NCBI RefSeq assembly: GCF_014236795.1
Contig: NZ_CP049017.1
Location: 4,256,001 to 4,320,000 of the forward strand
Length of the DNA: 64,000 nt
Direction of reading: 5' to 3'
Origin: Xanthomonas theicola
GTDB lineage: Bacteria > Pseudomonadota > Gammaproteobacteria > Xanthomonadales > Xanthomonadaceae
The notes below the pieces were generated by a model that ran no database searches, was not told the DNA's origin, and saw only the letters and a list, made by a program, of their open reading frames with translations. The stretch's first letter is position 1. The number at the start of each line of letters is the position of its first letter. The position numbers were made by a program, and so were the translations under genes. Of this stretch, positions 1 through 8,344 are shown piece by piece.

Positions 1-120
1 CGGGATGAGCGCAATGGGAGCGCGGCGGCCGCGGAAGTCATGGCTGGGATAGATAGACCGAACCGAATCGAGCTGGAAGCGCTATCGGGACTGCAGCGCT
101 GGCCGGCTAGCCGCAAGCCC

Positions 121-240
121 CTGTGGGAGCGACTTCAGTCGCGACGCGCGGATCTCGTCGTAGACGCACCGAGGCCACGCCAATATCGGGGACCGGCAGG
201 CATCGCTGCTGCGCTCGTCGCGACTGAAGTCGTTCCCACA
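121..240. repeat. REP-like intergenic palindrome
   Basis: Two arms form an imperfect inverted repeat: 'GTGGGAGCGACTTCAGTCGC' near 123-142 and its complement 'GCGACTGAAGTCGTTCCCAC' near 220-239, separated by about 75 bases. The same core recurs at 7230-7314 and 33859-33928, always between genes, as expected for a Xanthomonas REP family. The small plus-strand reading frame running through it looks fortuitous. Bases 1-120 hold nothing I recognise. Confidence 0.6.
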
Positions 241-335
241 TAAGCACCGCGGGGACGGCTGGACACCTCGGGCATTCAAGCCCGGGGCTTCCATCATCCG
301 CGTCCTGCCGACCGGCCCACTGTACGCCGCCGCCC

Positions 336-878
336 CTACTGCGCCGCCGCCCGGTCGCGCTGCGCGCGATCGCCGAGCTGGCGGCGCAACAGCGCGTCCA
401 GCGCGATCGGCCGATCCCAGTGGTCGTAGCTGGCGACGATGGCGTGGCGCAGCGCGCGGTAGGTCAGCGAACCGGGCTCGACCTGCAGCGCATTCGCCAC
501 GTCGGCCCAGCGCGCCGTCGGGCCGGCCGCCGCCCGCGCGCGCACCACCTCGCGGTACGGCAGCCCCGCGGCCTTGGCCAGGAAGCAAGCGAAATAGATA
601 TCGCGCGGCGGCCAGCGGCGCTCGCGCAGCAGCGCCTCGGCATAGCCGCGCGGCAACTGCGCGTAGCGCGCCACTTCGTCGAGGAAGCTGTCCGGGTAGC
701 GCGCGGCGTAGCGGTCGATGTCCAGCAATTGCCGGTCGATCCAGGCATCGCCGCTGCCGGGTGCCTCGGCATGCGCTGCGGCGGCAGCGGGCGGCGGCGC
801 ATCCTGCGCCATGGCCACGCCCGCCACGCACAGCGCCAGCGGCAGGATCAGGCAGACGGAGCGCAGGCGGGGCGGCAT
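336..878 (-). CDS. Exported hypothetical protein
   Basis: Encodes 180 aa. The start at 878 is chosen because it opens with a clean signal peptide: a basic N-terminus (MPPRLR), then a hydrophobic stretch ending in AMAQ-DA at about residue 24. The longer frame starting at 989 would bury that signal. The mature part is Ala/Arg-rich and helical, with no transmembrane segment after the signal and no motif I recognise; aromatic and charged residues (RYAQLPRGYAEALLRERRWPPRDIY region) suggest a folded periplasmic domain. Base composition is like the rest of the high-GC chromosome, so it is probably a resident gene. Function unknown. Confidence 0.6.
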   Translation of the reverse strand: MPPRLRSVCLILPLALCVAGVAMAQDAPPPAAAAAHAEAPGSGDAWIDRQLLDIDRYAARYPDSFLDEVARYAQLPRGYAEALLRERRWPPRDIYFACFLAKAAGLPYREVVRARAAAGPTARWADVANALQVEPGSLTYRALRHAIVASYDHWDRPIALDALLRRQLGDRAQRDRAAAQ

Positions 879-1079
879 GGGGCGATTCTGCCGGATGCGG
901 GCAGCGCTGTCAGGCAGGGCCGGACGGCGCTCGCCGATGCGGCAGAAAGATCGCATGGGCTGGCCGGTTGCCTGATGATCGACGCGCATCGCAACGCCGA
1001 TGCAAGAAGGCCCGCCGCACCACCGCGTGCAACGCCGCGCGCATGGCCGGCGCGAGCCGCCTCCTCCGCCTTACGCCGA

Positions 1080-2113
1080 CCTGATTACCCATCAGTCGCA
1101 TCCCTTGATTCGGGGCTGGTCAATGCTGCAAGCCGCTGATTCGACAGAGGCGATGCGACGATGGCCAAGAAGAACCTGATCCAGTTCCAGGCGGGCATGA
1201 GCCTGCCGGCGTTCCTGCGGTCCTATGGGAACGAAGCGCAATGCCGGCAAGCCGTCTTTGAACAACGGTGGCCGCAAGGCTTCTTTTGCCCAGCGTGTGG
1301 ACATCGGCGGTCTTGCCAGTTGCACAGCCGCGATCTGCTCCAATGCAATCGCTGCAAACATCAGACCTCCTTGACGCGCGGCACCTTGTTCGCTGATACC
1401 AAGCTGCCGTTGCGCACCTGGTTCCTGGCGATCTACCTCCTCAGCCAGCACAAGAACGGCATCTCGGCGTTGGCGCTGCGCCGGCAACTTGGAGTGAGCT
1501 ACAACACCGCCTGGCTGATCAAACACAAATTGATGCAAGCCATGGTCGAACGCGAAGCCTCCCATCAGTTGAGCGGGGATATACAGGTGGACGACGCCTT
1601 TTGGGGCGGAGAGCGCCACGGCGGCGGGGCCGGCCGTGGCAGTCCGGGCAAGACCCCGTTTGTGGCCGCCGTTCAGTGCTCTGCGCAGGGACATCCTGTC
1701 GCCATGCGCCTGGATGTGGTGGCCGGTTTTCGCAAGGCCGAACTGACCCGCTGGGCAAGCCGCTATGTCGCCCCAGGCAGTCGCGTTGTTTCCGATGGCC
1801 TGAGCTGCTTCCCAGGCGTGGCCCTGGCCGGATGCCACCATACCGCCATCTTCAACCGCGGCCGGCGAGTGCCCACAGAGCCGGCGCTTATCTGGGTCAA
1901 CACCCTCCTGGGCAACATCAAGAACGCCTTGCATGGCACCTATCACGCCTTGCGCCCAAAGTACCTGCAGCGCTACCTCAGCGAGTTCTGCTATCGCTTC
2001 AACCGACGCTTCGACCTGGCCGCCTTGGTGCCACGATTGATCTGCGCCTCCCTCCACACTCCACCGCTGCCCTATCGGATTGCTACGCTGGATGCGTGAT
2101 GTGGGTAATCAGG
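1080..2113 (+). mobile_element. IS1595-family element, complete, with 8-bp target duplication
   Basis: The ends are perfect 12-base inverted repeats, CCTGATTACCCA at 1080-1091 and TGGGTAATCAGG at 2102-2113. They are flanked by the direct repeat TACGCCGA at 1072-1079 and 2114-2121, the 8-bp duplication typical of IS1595. The element is 1034 bp with one transposase gene. It landed inside the TAA stop codon of the minus-strand HAD-hydrolase gene: on that strand the target reads TCG GCG TA, and the last A of the stop lies beyond the element at 1071. Confidence 0.93.
1161..2099 (+). CDS. IS1595-family (ISXO2-like) transposase
   Basis: Encodes 312 aa, the full length expected for the family. The N-terminal third has a zinc-ribbon with paired cysteines (FFCPACGHRR and LLQCNRCKHQ, residues about 42-72), then a helical DNA-binding region (HKNGISALALRRQLGVSYNTAW). 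The ISXO2-like DDE catalytic domain begins at DIQVDDAFWGG (about residue 140), supplying the first acidic residues; VVSDGLSCF carries a further Asp and the late NIKNALHGTYHAL segment is family-typical. The frame is intact and the element has perfect ends and target duplication, so it is probably still active. No passenger gene is present. Confidence 0.92.
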   Translation: MAKKNLIQFQAGMSLPAFLRSYGNEAQCRQAVFEQRWPQGFFCPACGHRRSCQLHSRDLLQCNRCKHQTSLTRGTLFADTKLPLRTWFLAIYLLSQHKNGISALALRRQLGVSYNTAWLIKHKLMQAMVEREASHQLSGDIQVDDAFWGGERHGGGAGRGSPGKTPFVAAVQCSAQGHPVAMRLDVVAGFRKAELTRWASRYVAPGSRVVSDGLSCFPGVALAGCHHTAIFNRGRRVPTEPALIWVNTLLGNIKNALHGTYHALRPKYLQRYLSEFCYRFNRRFDLAALVPRLICASLHTPPLPYRIATLDA

Positions 2114-2881
2114 TACGCCGAAGCCGCCGGACCCTGGCTGGCCGCATGCCGGTTCAGGTCGGCCACTGCCTGCGGCCAGTCCGCGGCCATGGCCACCTCG
2201 CGCAGGCGCGGCGCGTCGGCAGCCAGGCCATGCTCGGCCTCGTGCGCCCAGGTGGTGGCATACGGCGTGTGGATGCCCCAGCCGCCGAGCGCGATCACCG
2301 GCTCCACGTCCGAACGCAGCGAGTTGCCGATCATCACGAAACGTTCGGCGCCGATGCCGAACTCGGCCAGGACCTTGGCGTAGGTCCGGGGATCCTTCTC
2401 CGACACGATCTCGATGCGGGGGAACAGCGCACCCAGCCCGGATTGCGCGATCTTCGCCTCCTGGTGGAACAGGTCGCCCTTGGTGATCAGCACGACCTCG
2501 AACTCGGCGGCGATCGCGGCCACCGCCACGCGCACGCCGGCGATCACCTCCACCGGATGCTGCAGCGTGGCGCGGCCGATCTCGACGATACGCTGCAGGT
2601 CGCGCGCGGAAATGCGCGCCTCGGTCAGCTCGATCGCCGCCTCGATCATCGACAGGGTCATGCCTTTGGCGCCGTAGCCGAACACCTTCAGGTTGCGCCG
2701 CTCCACCGCCAGCACATGCTGCAGCGTGCCGGCGTCGCGCAGATCGAGGTACTGGCCGAGGAGGGCCTCGAATGCGGCTGCGGCGTCGCGCTAGTAGTCC
2801 TTTGCTTTTCCACGAAGTATCGTCGCCGTTGAAGCCGACCAGGGCGATGGCGGAGGAGCGCAGAGCGGTCGCGGTAGGCAT
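2083..2881 (-). pseudogene. HAD-superfamily hydrolase, multiply inactivated
   Basis: A minus-strand HAD gene whose parts lie in two frames. The first piece starts at ATG 2881 (MPTATALRSS) and runs into GFNGDDTSWKSK; the second continues as YLDLRDAGTLQHVLAVERRNLKVFGYGAKGM and includes the later VVLITKGD and MIGNSLRSDVEP motifs. Four lesions are visible. The DxD nucleophile Asp of the usual F-D-G-D-D-T reads Asn. An extra base after WKS shifts the frame near 2803. A TAG at 2791-2793 replaces the second Tyr of the usual EDYYR. At the 3' end IS1595 sits within the original TAA, adding about ten foreign residues. An internal GTG start at 2715 could yield a C-terminal piece lacking the active site. 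Not functional as a phosphatase. Confidence 0.85.
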
Positions 2882-2903
2882 CGCGCAAGCATGGCAGCGG
2901 CGC

Positions 2904-3296
2904 TCATTGCGCTGCCGGGTCGCCGGGGCCGGGCGGGTAGTGCGCGTACTCCTCGCGCGACAGCGCGCCGTCGGCATCGGCATCGAACGTGTCGAAGGTT
3001 GCGCCCAGCACCGGATCCGCGGCGGCTTCGGCGCGTCCGACACGGCCATTGCGGTCCAGATCCAGCGCGGCGAAGCGGCGCGCGCCTGCCGCGGCGCCGG
3101 CGTCGCTGGCAGGCGCCGGCAAGGTCGATGCCGGCGGCGCAGGCAAAGGAGGCAGCGCCGCCGGTGCCGGCGTGGGTGCGGGCGTCGGCAACACGGGTGC
3201 AGCAGCATCCTGCTGCGGCGCGGCCATGCCGGTTGCGGCAAGCACGGCCAACAGCGAGACCAGGCACAGGCGCAACGAGCGGCGTGAAGCGATCAT
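2904..3296 (-). CDS. Exported EF-hand protein
   Basis: Encodes 130 aa. The N-terminus is a signal peptide (basic MIASRRSLRL, hydrophobic LLAVLAATG, AMAAPQ-like cleavage region near residue 25). A long Pro/Ala linker (about 28-65) follows, then two calcium-binding EF-hand loops, DLDRNGRVGRAE (about 79-90) and DADADGALSREE (about 105-116). Such small periplasmic EF-hand proteins are common in Xanthomonas and presumably bind calcium; no enzyme domain is visible. A second, unrelated-length EF-hand protein lies 200 bp upstream on the same strand. The decayed HAD gene follows immediately downstream. Confidence 0.8.
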   Translation of the reverse strand: MIASRRSLRLCLVSLLAVLAATGMAAPQQDAAAPVLPTPAPTPAPAALPPLPAPPASTLPAPASDAGAAAGARRFAALDLDRNGRVGRAEAAADPVLGATFDTFDADADGALSREEYAHYPPGPGDPAAQ

Positions 3297-3493
3297 GGCA
3301 CGGCCCCATCGAACAGCGAATCGCTACCCTACACCGCGCAGCGCCGCTACGGTCGCGCCGATCTTGGTTGGACCGCACATAGCGGAAGAGCGGCACTAGG
3401 CCGCTCTTCCTTACGGATCCGAATCGGCGCGGCGGCGACCGCAACTGCGGTAACCCCGCGAGAACCCGCAGCAGGCATTTGCCGATTCCTGCG

Positions 3494-3850
3494 TTACTGG
3501 CCGTTGCTGCCGGCCGCTCCGCCCTGCTGCTTGGCCACATACGCCTTGTATTCGTCGGGCGTCAGCTTGCCGTTGTGATCGGCGTCGGCCTGCGAAAAGA
3601 TCTGACTGAGGCCTGCGTTGACTTGCGCCTCCTGCTTGCTGATAGCGCCATCGCCATCGGTGTCGACATCCGCCCAGGTCTGGCCGCCGCCCGAAGCGCT
3701 CGGTTGCGCAGGCTGGCCGGTCGCGCTGGTGGGCGACTGTGCCTGGGTCGCGGCGTCGCTCTGCGCGTCCTGGGCGAAGGCCGGCAAGGCCAGCGCGGCG
3801 GCAAGAATGGCGGCGGTACCGATCAGCGGCGTGTGGTGACGAATGTTCAT
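3494..3850 (-). CDS. Exported EF-hand protein, second copy type
   Basis: Encodes 118 aa with a signal peptide (MNIRHHT, hydrophobic AAILAAALALP, cleavage after AFA near residue 26). A Gln/Ser/Thr-rich linker follows and then a pair of EF-hand loops: DVDTDGDGAISKQE (about 62-75) and DADHNGKLTPDEY (about 88-100). Both loops keep Asp/Asn at positions 1, 3 and 5 and Glu at 12, so calcium binding is likely. The tail is Gly/Ser-rich. It lies parallel to the EF-hand gene at 2904-3296 but shares little sequence outside the loops, so this is a functional rather than recent duplication. Bases 3297-3493 show nothing further. Confidence 0.8.
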   Translation of the reverse strand: MNIRHHTPLIGTAAILAAALALPAFAQDAQSDAATQAQSPTSATGQPAQPSASGGGQTWADVDTDGDGAISKQEAQVNAGLSQIFSQADADHNGKLTPDEYKAYVAKQQGGAAGSNGQ

Positions 3851-4083
3851 GGCTGGTCTCCAGTTTAGTGTGCTCTCTCGGTTTAAGGCATGCCCGGTCG
3901 AACCCGGTGCATGGCCACACCGTGCCGGTGCCAGGCTGAATCCATTCCCTTGCGAAAAGGCGTGCGCAACGCTCCGTTAACCACCGCAGCGAGAACAGGC
4001 GCTACAGGCTTTGTTAGCGCTGGGTGAGCATGCGGTAAACTGTTCGTTCGAGGTGTTCGGAACCTGGAAAAAAAGCGTGGGTT

Positions 4084-4473
4084 TCACACGATTTCGTGCT
4101 CGTCGTCGCCGGATTTTCCGCTTGAACGCGAACTGAACGCGACCCACGCGATCGCCACGCCGGCGAGCGCGCCGGACACTTCCAGCACCGTCCGACTGCC
4201 CAGTTCGTTCGGATCGTGGATGCTGGCCAGCGCCAACCGCGCGTACAATGGCGACTCCAGGCGCACGATGCCGGTGTAAAACAGGTTCCAGCAATCGATC
4301 CCGGCGGACACCGCAACCGCGATCAGGCACGACCAGCCCAGCGCATGGCCTTCGGACCATTGCAACCAACGGCACAGGCGGTGCCACAACGCATAGGTCA
4401 GGAACCCGACCGCGAGCGCGATCAGCCCGGCCTCGAGCGAGCCCAGCAGGCCGAAGTGCAGAGGCAGGTTCAT
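4084..4473 (-). CDS. Small inner-membrane protein, unknown function
   Basis: Encodes 129 aa. The start at 4473 (MNLPLHFGLLG) is preferred to the ATG at 4503, because the ten extra residues are hydrophilic and the shorter form begins directly with the first membrane helix. I see three to four hydrophobic segments: FGLLGSLEAGLIALAVGFLTYAL (7-30), LGWSCLIAVAVSAGIDC (45-62), a weak segment around LYARLALASI, and VSGALAGVAIAWVAF (98-113). The C-terminus is a charged cytoplasmic tail (SGKSGDDEHE). No family recognised. The neighbouring IS5 insertion starts about 90 bp upstream of its start. Confidence 0.6.
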   Translation of the reverse strand: MNLPLHFGLLGSLEAGLIALAVGFLTYALWHRLCRWLQWSEGHALGWSCLIAVAVSAGIDCWNLFYTGIVRLESPLYARLALASIHDPNELGSRTVLEVSGALAGVAIAWVAFSSRSSGKSGDDEHEIV

Positions 4474-4560
4474 TGCGGTGCTTCCAGTTGGCGAGAAGAG
4501 CATTCAGTCTAGGGGGTGTGGCTGGTTGTGCGAGTAGATGACCGGTCAGCCGCCTGTTGA

Positions 4561-5726
4561 GGCAACGCTGACCAATCGCCTGCATCGGCCAGACGGCCTG
4601 ACGAGATGGCTCAACCGATCCTGGGGAGGCCATTTCTGGCAGTCTCCGCCCCCGTTTTGGCGCTCCGGGCTGGCTTGGCAGCCCCACCGGGCGCCGCTAT
4701 GCCGCCCACCGGGCGGGCGCCAGGGACAGGTTCGCCGGCCCAAGGGGCACAACGCTGCGGTTGGCATGCTCGTCCAGCCCGCGATAGCGCACCTTGGCAA
4801 AGCCCCACAGCCGCTTGACCACGGCAAGCACATGCTCGACCCGGGCGCGGATCCTGGACTGGTTGCGGTTCCGGCTGCGTTCGCCTTCCTCCACGTCTGC
4901 CCCCTTGCCCATGCGCTGGTTGGTCAAGTCACCTGCCTGCGGGGCAGGCTCCCGGATCGACGCCTTCTGGCTCGCATAGGCGCTGTCCCCATACACCCGT
5001 CGCTCCTGGCCGTGCAACAGGTCCTCCAGCAGGTGTTTGGCGTGCCCATTGGCTGCCGTCACCGCCGCGCCGTGCACCCGACCCGTGCGACTGTCCACGC
5101 CGATGTGCATCTTCATCCCGAAGTACCACGGCTGACCCTTGCCGGTTCGATGCATGTCCGGATCTGCTGCCTTGGCCGCGTTCTTGGTCCAACTCGGTGC
5201 GCCGATGATCCTCGCATCCACGATCGTGCCCGTGCCCACCTTCACGCCACGCGCCTGCAACGGCGCATTGACCTCGGCAAACAGATCCGCGCCCAGTTCG
5301 TGTTTCTCCCACAGCCCTCCGAACTTCAACAGCGTCCTCGCATCCGGCGCCCGCTCCCGGCCCAGGTCGATCCCCACCAACCCACGCCATCCCGTGCCGT
5401 CCAGCAGGGCTTCCTCGCAGGCCTGGTCGGCCAGGTTGAACCAGGGCTGCGCCAAGGACATCCGCAACATCCGCTCCAAGCCCGCCGGCGGGCGGCCCTT
5501 GCCCGCCTTGGGGGAAGACGGCTCGATCACCGCACACAGCACCGACCAAGGGACGAGCTGCTCCCTCGTGTGCAAAAACAGCTCTCGACGCGGCGGGCGG
5601 CGATAGTGCTCGAACCCGCTGCCTTGATCGGCCGCCATTGCCAACGCCTGCTGTTTCATGAAGCACTCCCGACAAAGCCGGGATGTCCCAATCTTCGCAG
5701 CCAACAGGGACTTTTTCAGCGTCGCC
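4561..5726 (-). mobile_element. IS5-family element (type 1)
   Basis: A transposase gene lies between imperfect terminal inverted repeats: GGCAACGCTGA at 4561-4571 and TCAGCGTCGCC at 5716-5726. The bases outside (TTGA on the left, TTAG on the right) do not match, so a target duplication is not evident; either the left end is mutated or flanks were rearranged. It abuts the broken IS701 element, which begins within 20 bp. Confidence 0.7.
4697..5659 (-). CDS. IS5-family transposase
   Basis: Encodes 320 aa from the ATG at 5659 (MKQQALAMAADQ); a longer frame opens at 5704 but adds residues atypical of the family. An N-terminal helical domain (LVPWSVLCAVIEP) precedes the DDE domain: GTIVDARIIGAPS carries the first Asp, VYGDSAYAS the second, and the C-terminal ARVEHVLAVVKRLWGFAKVRYRG block the Glu. 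The final residues (PLGPANLSLAPARWAA) look slightly eroded compared with relatives that end in 'FALANLWLARR'. The open frame is intact; activity is uncertain because the element's ends are imperfect. Confidence 0.8.
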   Translation of the reverse strand: MKQQALAMAADQGSGFEHYRRPPRRELFLHTREQLVPWSVLCAVIEPSSPKAGKGRPPAGLERMLRMSLAQPWFNLADQACEEALLDGTGWRGLVGIDLGRERAPDARTLLKFGGLWEKHELGADLFAEVNAPLQARGVKVGTGTIVDARIIGAPSWTKNAAKAADPDMHRTGKGQPWYFGMKMHIGVDSRTGRVHGAAVTAANGHAKHLLEDLLHGQERRVYGDSAYASQKASIREPAPQAGDLTNQRMGKGADVEEGERSRNRNQSRIRARVEHVLAVVKRLWGFAKVRYRGLDEHANRSVVPLGPANLSLAPARWAA

Positions 5727-5743
5727 TTAGTTTTACTGTGTCA

Positions 5744-7071
5744 CTAAATCCGCAGATATGGATGCATGCCGTCGAGCAGCGTTGCTCCGATTTCGATGGC
5801 GATCATCCAGCGCAGTGTCGCGATCGAGTCGGCCACATGGCGCTGGGCGCGTGACAGTCGCACCGCGCGGGCGGTCATTTTCGGATAAGGCAGGTTGCGC
5901 GCATCGTGGCGGTTTTTTTGATGCGCTCCGCGCAAGTGTTCGGCCACCAGAAACCCATAGGCGGCGATGCACAGCGTGGCGTGATGGTGGAAGCCGCGCC
6001 AACCACGACCCTCGTCATGGTCCAAACCGAACTCCTGTTTCAACTCCTGGTCATCGCGTTCGATCCGCCAGCGGGCCTTGACCGTGTTCACCAGCACCTT
6101 GCGCGGCGTGCTGGCTGGCGGATGGGACAGGAAGTAGCGGGTCGGTTTGGCTTCGCCCTTGGGTCATTCGATCAACCGCCATTCTTCCTGGCGCAAACGA
6201 TCGCCCTGTGCCGCACGCACCCGCACGGCCGCAAAATGGCCTGACAACGGCGCGTTGCTGCCTTCCCGCCACGACACCGTTCTGAAGGCGCCAGAAGGCA
6301 ACGACACGGCCAACGCCTCTACCGACAGTGGCTGGCGATCGGCTGTACGCAGATGACGCCCCGCAGGACGGCCTTTGCCTTTCCATGGCGCCGGCGGTTC
6401 GGGCGTGATGCCCGGTGGCCAGACCTTCACGCGCGAAACGATGCCGACCGCGTCGTCCAGCGTCAAGGCTGCCAACGCATCGCGCCAGGCGGTGTTGCTG
6501 CCATAAGCCGCATCGGCCGGCACCGTGCCGCGCCACACCGGCGGCATCGGCCGCTTTCATCTGCGCCAGCGCCAGCTCCGGCTTGGTGGCAAACGCCACG
6601 TCTTCGGGAACTCCCGCCTTCTCCCGCCGGGCCGTCGCGGCGGCCCAGGTCTCGGGCAGGTACAGGCCGAAGGCGATGGGCGCCCTCGCCACCGGCCTCG
6701 CCAGCGACACGCTCACCGCCACCTGGCAATTGTCCTGCTTGCCAAGCTCACCGCCGCACTACTGGCGGGCCACCCCGACCGAATGCCGCCCCTTCATTGC
6801 GAAAACCGGTGTCGTCCACGATCCAGTACACCTCGCCCTTCAAGTCCATCCGCCACGACACGTACTCCCGTACCCGTGCCAACACGGCTTCATCGGACCA
6901 TTGCGACTTGGCCACACGAAGTTGTACAAGGCTCGATGCCGGGGGCGCGCACCCGCAGCGGATCCAGATGCGCGGCCAACGACTCCACGCTCTTGCGCTC
7001 CAGCGGCAGCATCAACCCACTGCAATCGCCGCGCAATCCTGCTTCACGATCGGCATGACCAAGGGCAGTGC
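5744..7071 (-). pseudogene. IS701-family transposase, truncated and broken
   Basis: Minus-strand fragments in all three frames align in order to an IS701/IS4-like transposase: ALGHADREAGLRG and GLMLPLERKSVES (about 7060-6990), LYNFV and WRMDLKGEVYWIVDD (about 6930-6800), SVSLARPVARAPIAFGLYLPETW (about 6710), VKVWPPGITPEPPAPWKG (about 6430), and VNTVKARWRIERDDQELKQEFGL (about 6090). Damage includes several frameshifts, TAG at 6759-6761 where relatives have Tyr (VARQ-Y-CG), and TGA at 6164-6166 replacing Trp (LIE-W-PKGEAKP). The N-terminus is missing where it meets the DUF924 fragment. It cannot produce transposase. Confidence 0.8.
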
Positions 7072-7206
7072 ACAACGCATCGGGCGGTGCGCCACGAGGA
7101 CGCGATCCAGCGCTTCGGCCGCTTCCCGCACCGCAGCCCGGCGCTGGGGCGCGAGACCACCCAGGAGGAACGCGAGTTCCTGGATGCCGATGGCTTCGCC
7201 GGCTGA
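7072..7206 (+). pseudogene. DUF924-family protein, 3' remnant
   Basis: Only the last 40 or so codons survive, in frame to a stop at 7206: RAVRHEDAIQRFGRFPHRSPALGRETTQEEREFLDADGFAG. The motif RFGRFPHRN.LGR followed by T.EE..FL is the conserved C-terminal signature of DUF924 proteins. The 5' part was removed at the junction with the IS701 remnant near 7071. No start codon or promoter is left. Confidence 0.75.
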
Positions 7207-7229
7207 GCGACGGCGGCCCACAGTTCCTC

Positions 7230-7314
7230 GTAGGAGCGGCTTTCAGTCGCGACCGGTGTTGTCGGTGCGCCCGGTCGCGGCTGATGGCCCGAGGCCATCC
7301 AGGGCCGCTCCTAC
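7230..7314. repeat. REP-like palindrome
   Basis: Left arm GTAGGAGCGGCTTTCAGTCG and right arm ending GGGCCGCTCCTAC form an inverted repeat with an inner complementary pair (CGCGACCGG / CCGGTCGCGG). Same family as the copies at 121-240 and 33859-33928. It lies between the DUF924 remnant and the 3' end of the Grx4-rhodanese gene and may act as a transcription barrier. Confidence 0.6.
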
Positions 7315-7357
7315 GGGGTGCGTGACCACGCTCGCCACGCCGCAATGCGGCGCCGGC

Positions 7358-8284
7358 TCAGTACTTCGGCACGCTGCCGTCCACATCGTCGGCCCAGGCG
7401 TCGATGCCGCCGGCCACGTTGTGCACGTGGGTGAAGCCGAGCGCGCGGAACTGCTCGGCCGTCTGCGCGCTGCGCCCGCCGTGGTGGCACAGGAACGCCA
7501 GCGCAGTGTCCTTCGGCAGCGCTTCCAACTGCGCGCGCTGGTCGCCGTCCAGGGTGCGGAACGGCACGTTCACCGCGGCGCGCGCGCGCTCTTCCGGCGG
7601 GCGCACGTCCACCAGGATCAAGCCGCCGGCGCGCACCCGGTCGTCGGCGTCGCGTGGGCCGAGGTCCTGCACCGGCTTGGGCGCGTTCGGATTGTCGATC
7701 GCCAGGCCGCGGCCGCGCAGGTCGTCGACCCAGTCGATGGTGATGCCGCCGGCGCGGCGCGCGCTGGCCGGGTCGAACTGCACGCGCAGGCCGTTGGACT
7801 CGGCAGCGATGGCGTTGGGGTCGGTCGGCAGCAGCTGGAAGTTTGGCTGGAACTGCGCGTCGATCGCCAGCGCCAGGGTCGCGCCCGGGGCGTCGGCCAG
7901 CGCGCCGCGCAGCATGTCCGCGGCGGCGTCGGTGATGGTGATCGACGGCGGCGTGCGGTCTGGCGCTTCCACGCCGAGCAGCGCGCTCAGCTCGCCGCTG
8001 CCGGCCATCTGCAGGATGATGTCGCTGCCGCCGACCAGTTCGCCGTCCACGTACAGCTGCGGGATCGTCGGCCAGTCGCCGTAGATCTTGATGCCTTCGC
8101 GGATGTCCTGGTCGGCCAGCACGTTGACGTGGGCGAAGTCGACACCCAGTTCGTTCAACGCGCCCACCGCCTTGGCGGAGAAACCGCACTGCGGCATGCC
8201 CGGCTGGCCTTTCATGAACAGCACGACGCGGTTGGAACTGAGCAGCGTTTCGATGCGGGAACGCAGGGCGGGATCGAGGGACAT
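7358..8284 (-). CDS. Monothiol glutaredoxin-rhodanese fusion protein (Grx4 type)
   Basis: Encodes 308 aa in three parts. Residues 1-105 are a Grx4-type monothiol glutaredoxin: MSLDPALRSRIETLL, the CGFS active site at 33-36 (MPQCGFSAKAV), and the WPTIPQLYV and GGSDI glutathione-binding loops. Residues about 112-200 resemble a HesB/IscA-like fold (PPSITITDAAADMLRGAL) but without the usual Cys triad. Residues about 215-308 are a rhodanese domain with LILVDVRPPEERA and the active-site loop FLCHHGGRS. CGFS glutaredoxins carry Fe-S clusters; a fused sulfurtransferase suits cluster assembly or sulfur transfer in the cytoplasm. It is divergent from the deacetylase gene 60 bp away. A decayed copy of its 5' end lies at 10388-10800. 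Confidence 0.9.
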   Translation of the reverse strand: MSLDPALRSRIETLLSSNRVVLFMKGQPGMPQCGFSAKAVGALNELGVDFAHVNVLADQDIREGIKIYGDWPTIPQLYVDGELVGGSDIILQMAGSGELSALLGVEAPDRTPPSITITDAAADMLRGALADAPGATLALAIDAQFQPNFQLLPTDPNAIAAESNGLRVQFDPASARRAGGITIDWVDDLRGRGLAIDNPNAPKPVQDLGPRDADDRVRAGGLILVDVRPPEERARAAVNVPFRTLDGDQRAQLEALPKDTALAFLCHHGGRSAQTAEQFRALGFTHVHNVAGGIDAWADDVDGSVPKY

Positions 8285-8344
8285 GGCGGTGATTTCGGTC
8301 GCTGAGTCGGACCGGCCATTCTACGCCGCATGGCATCATGGGGC

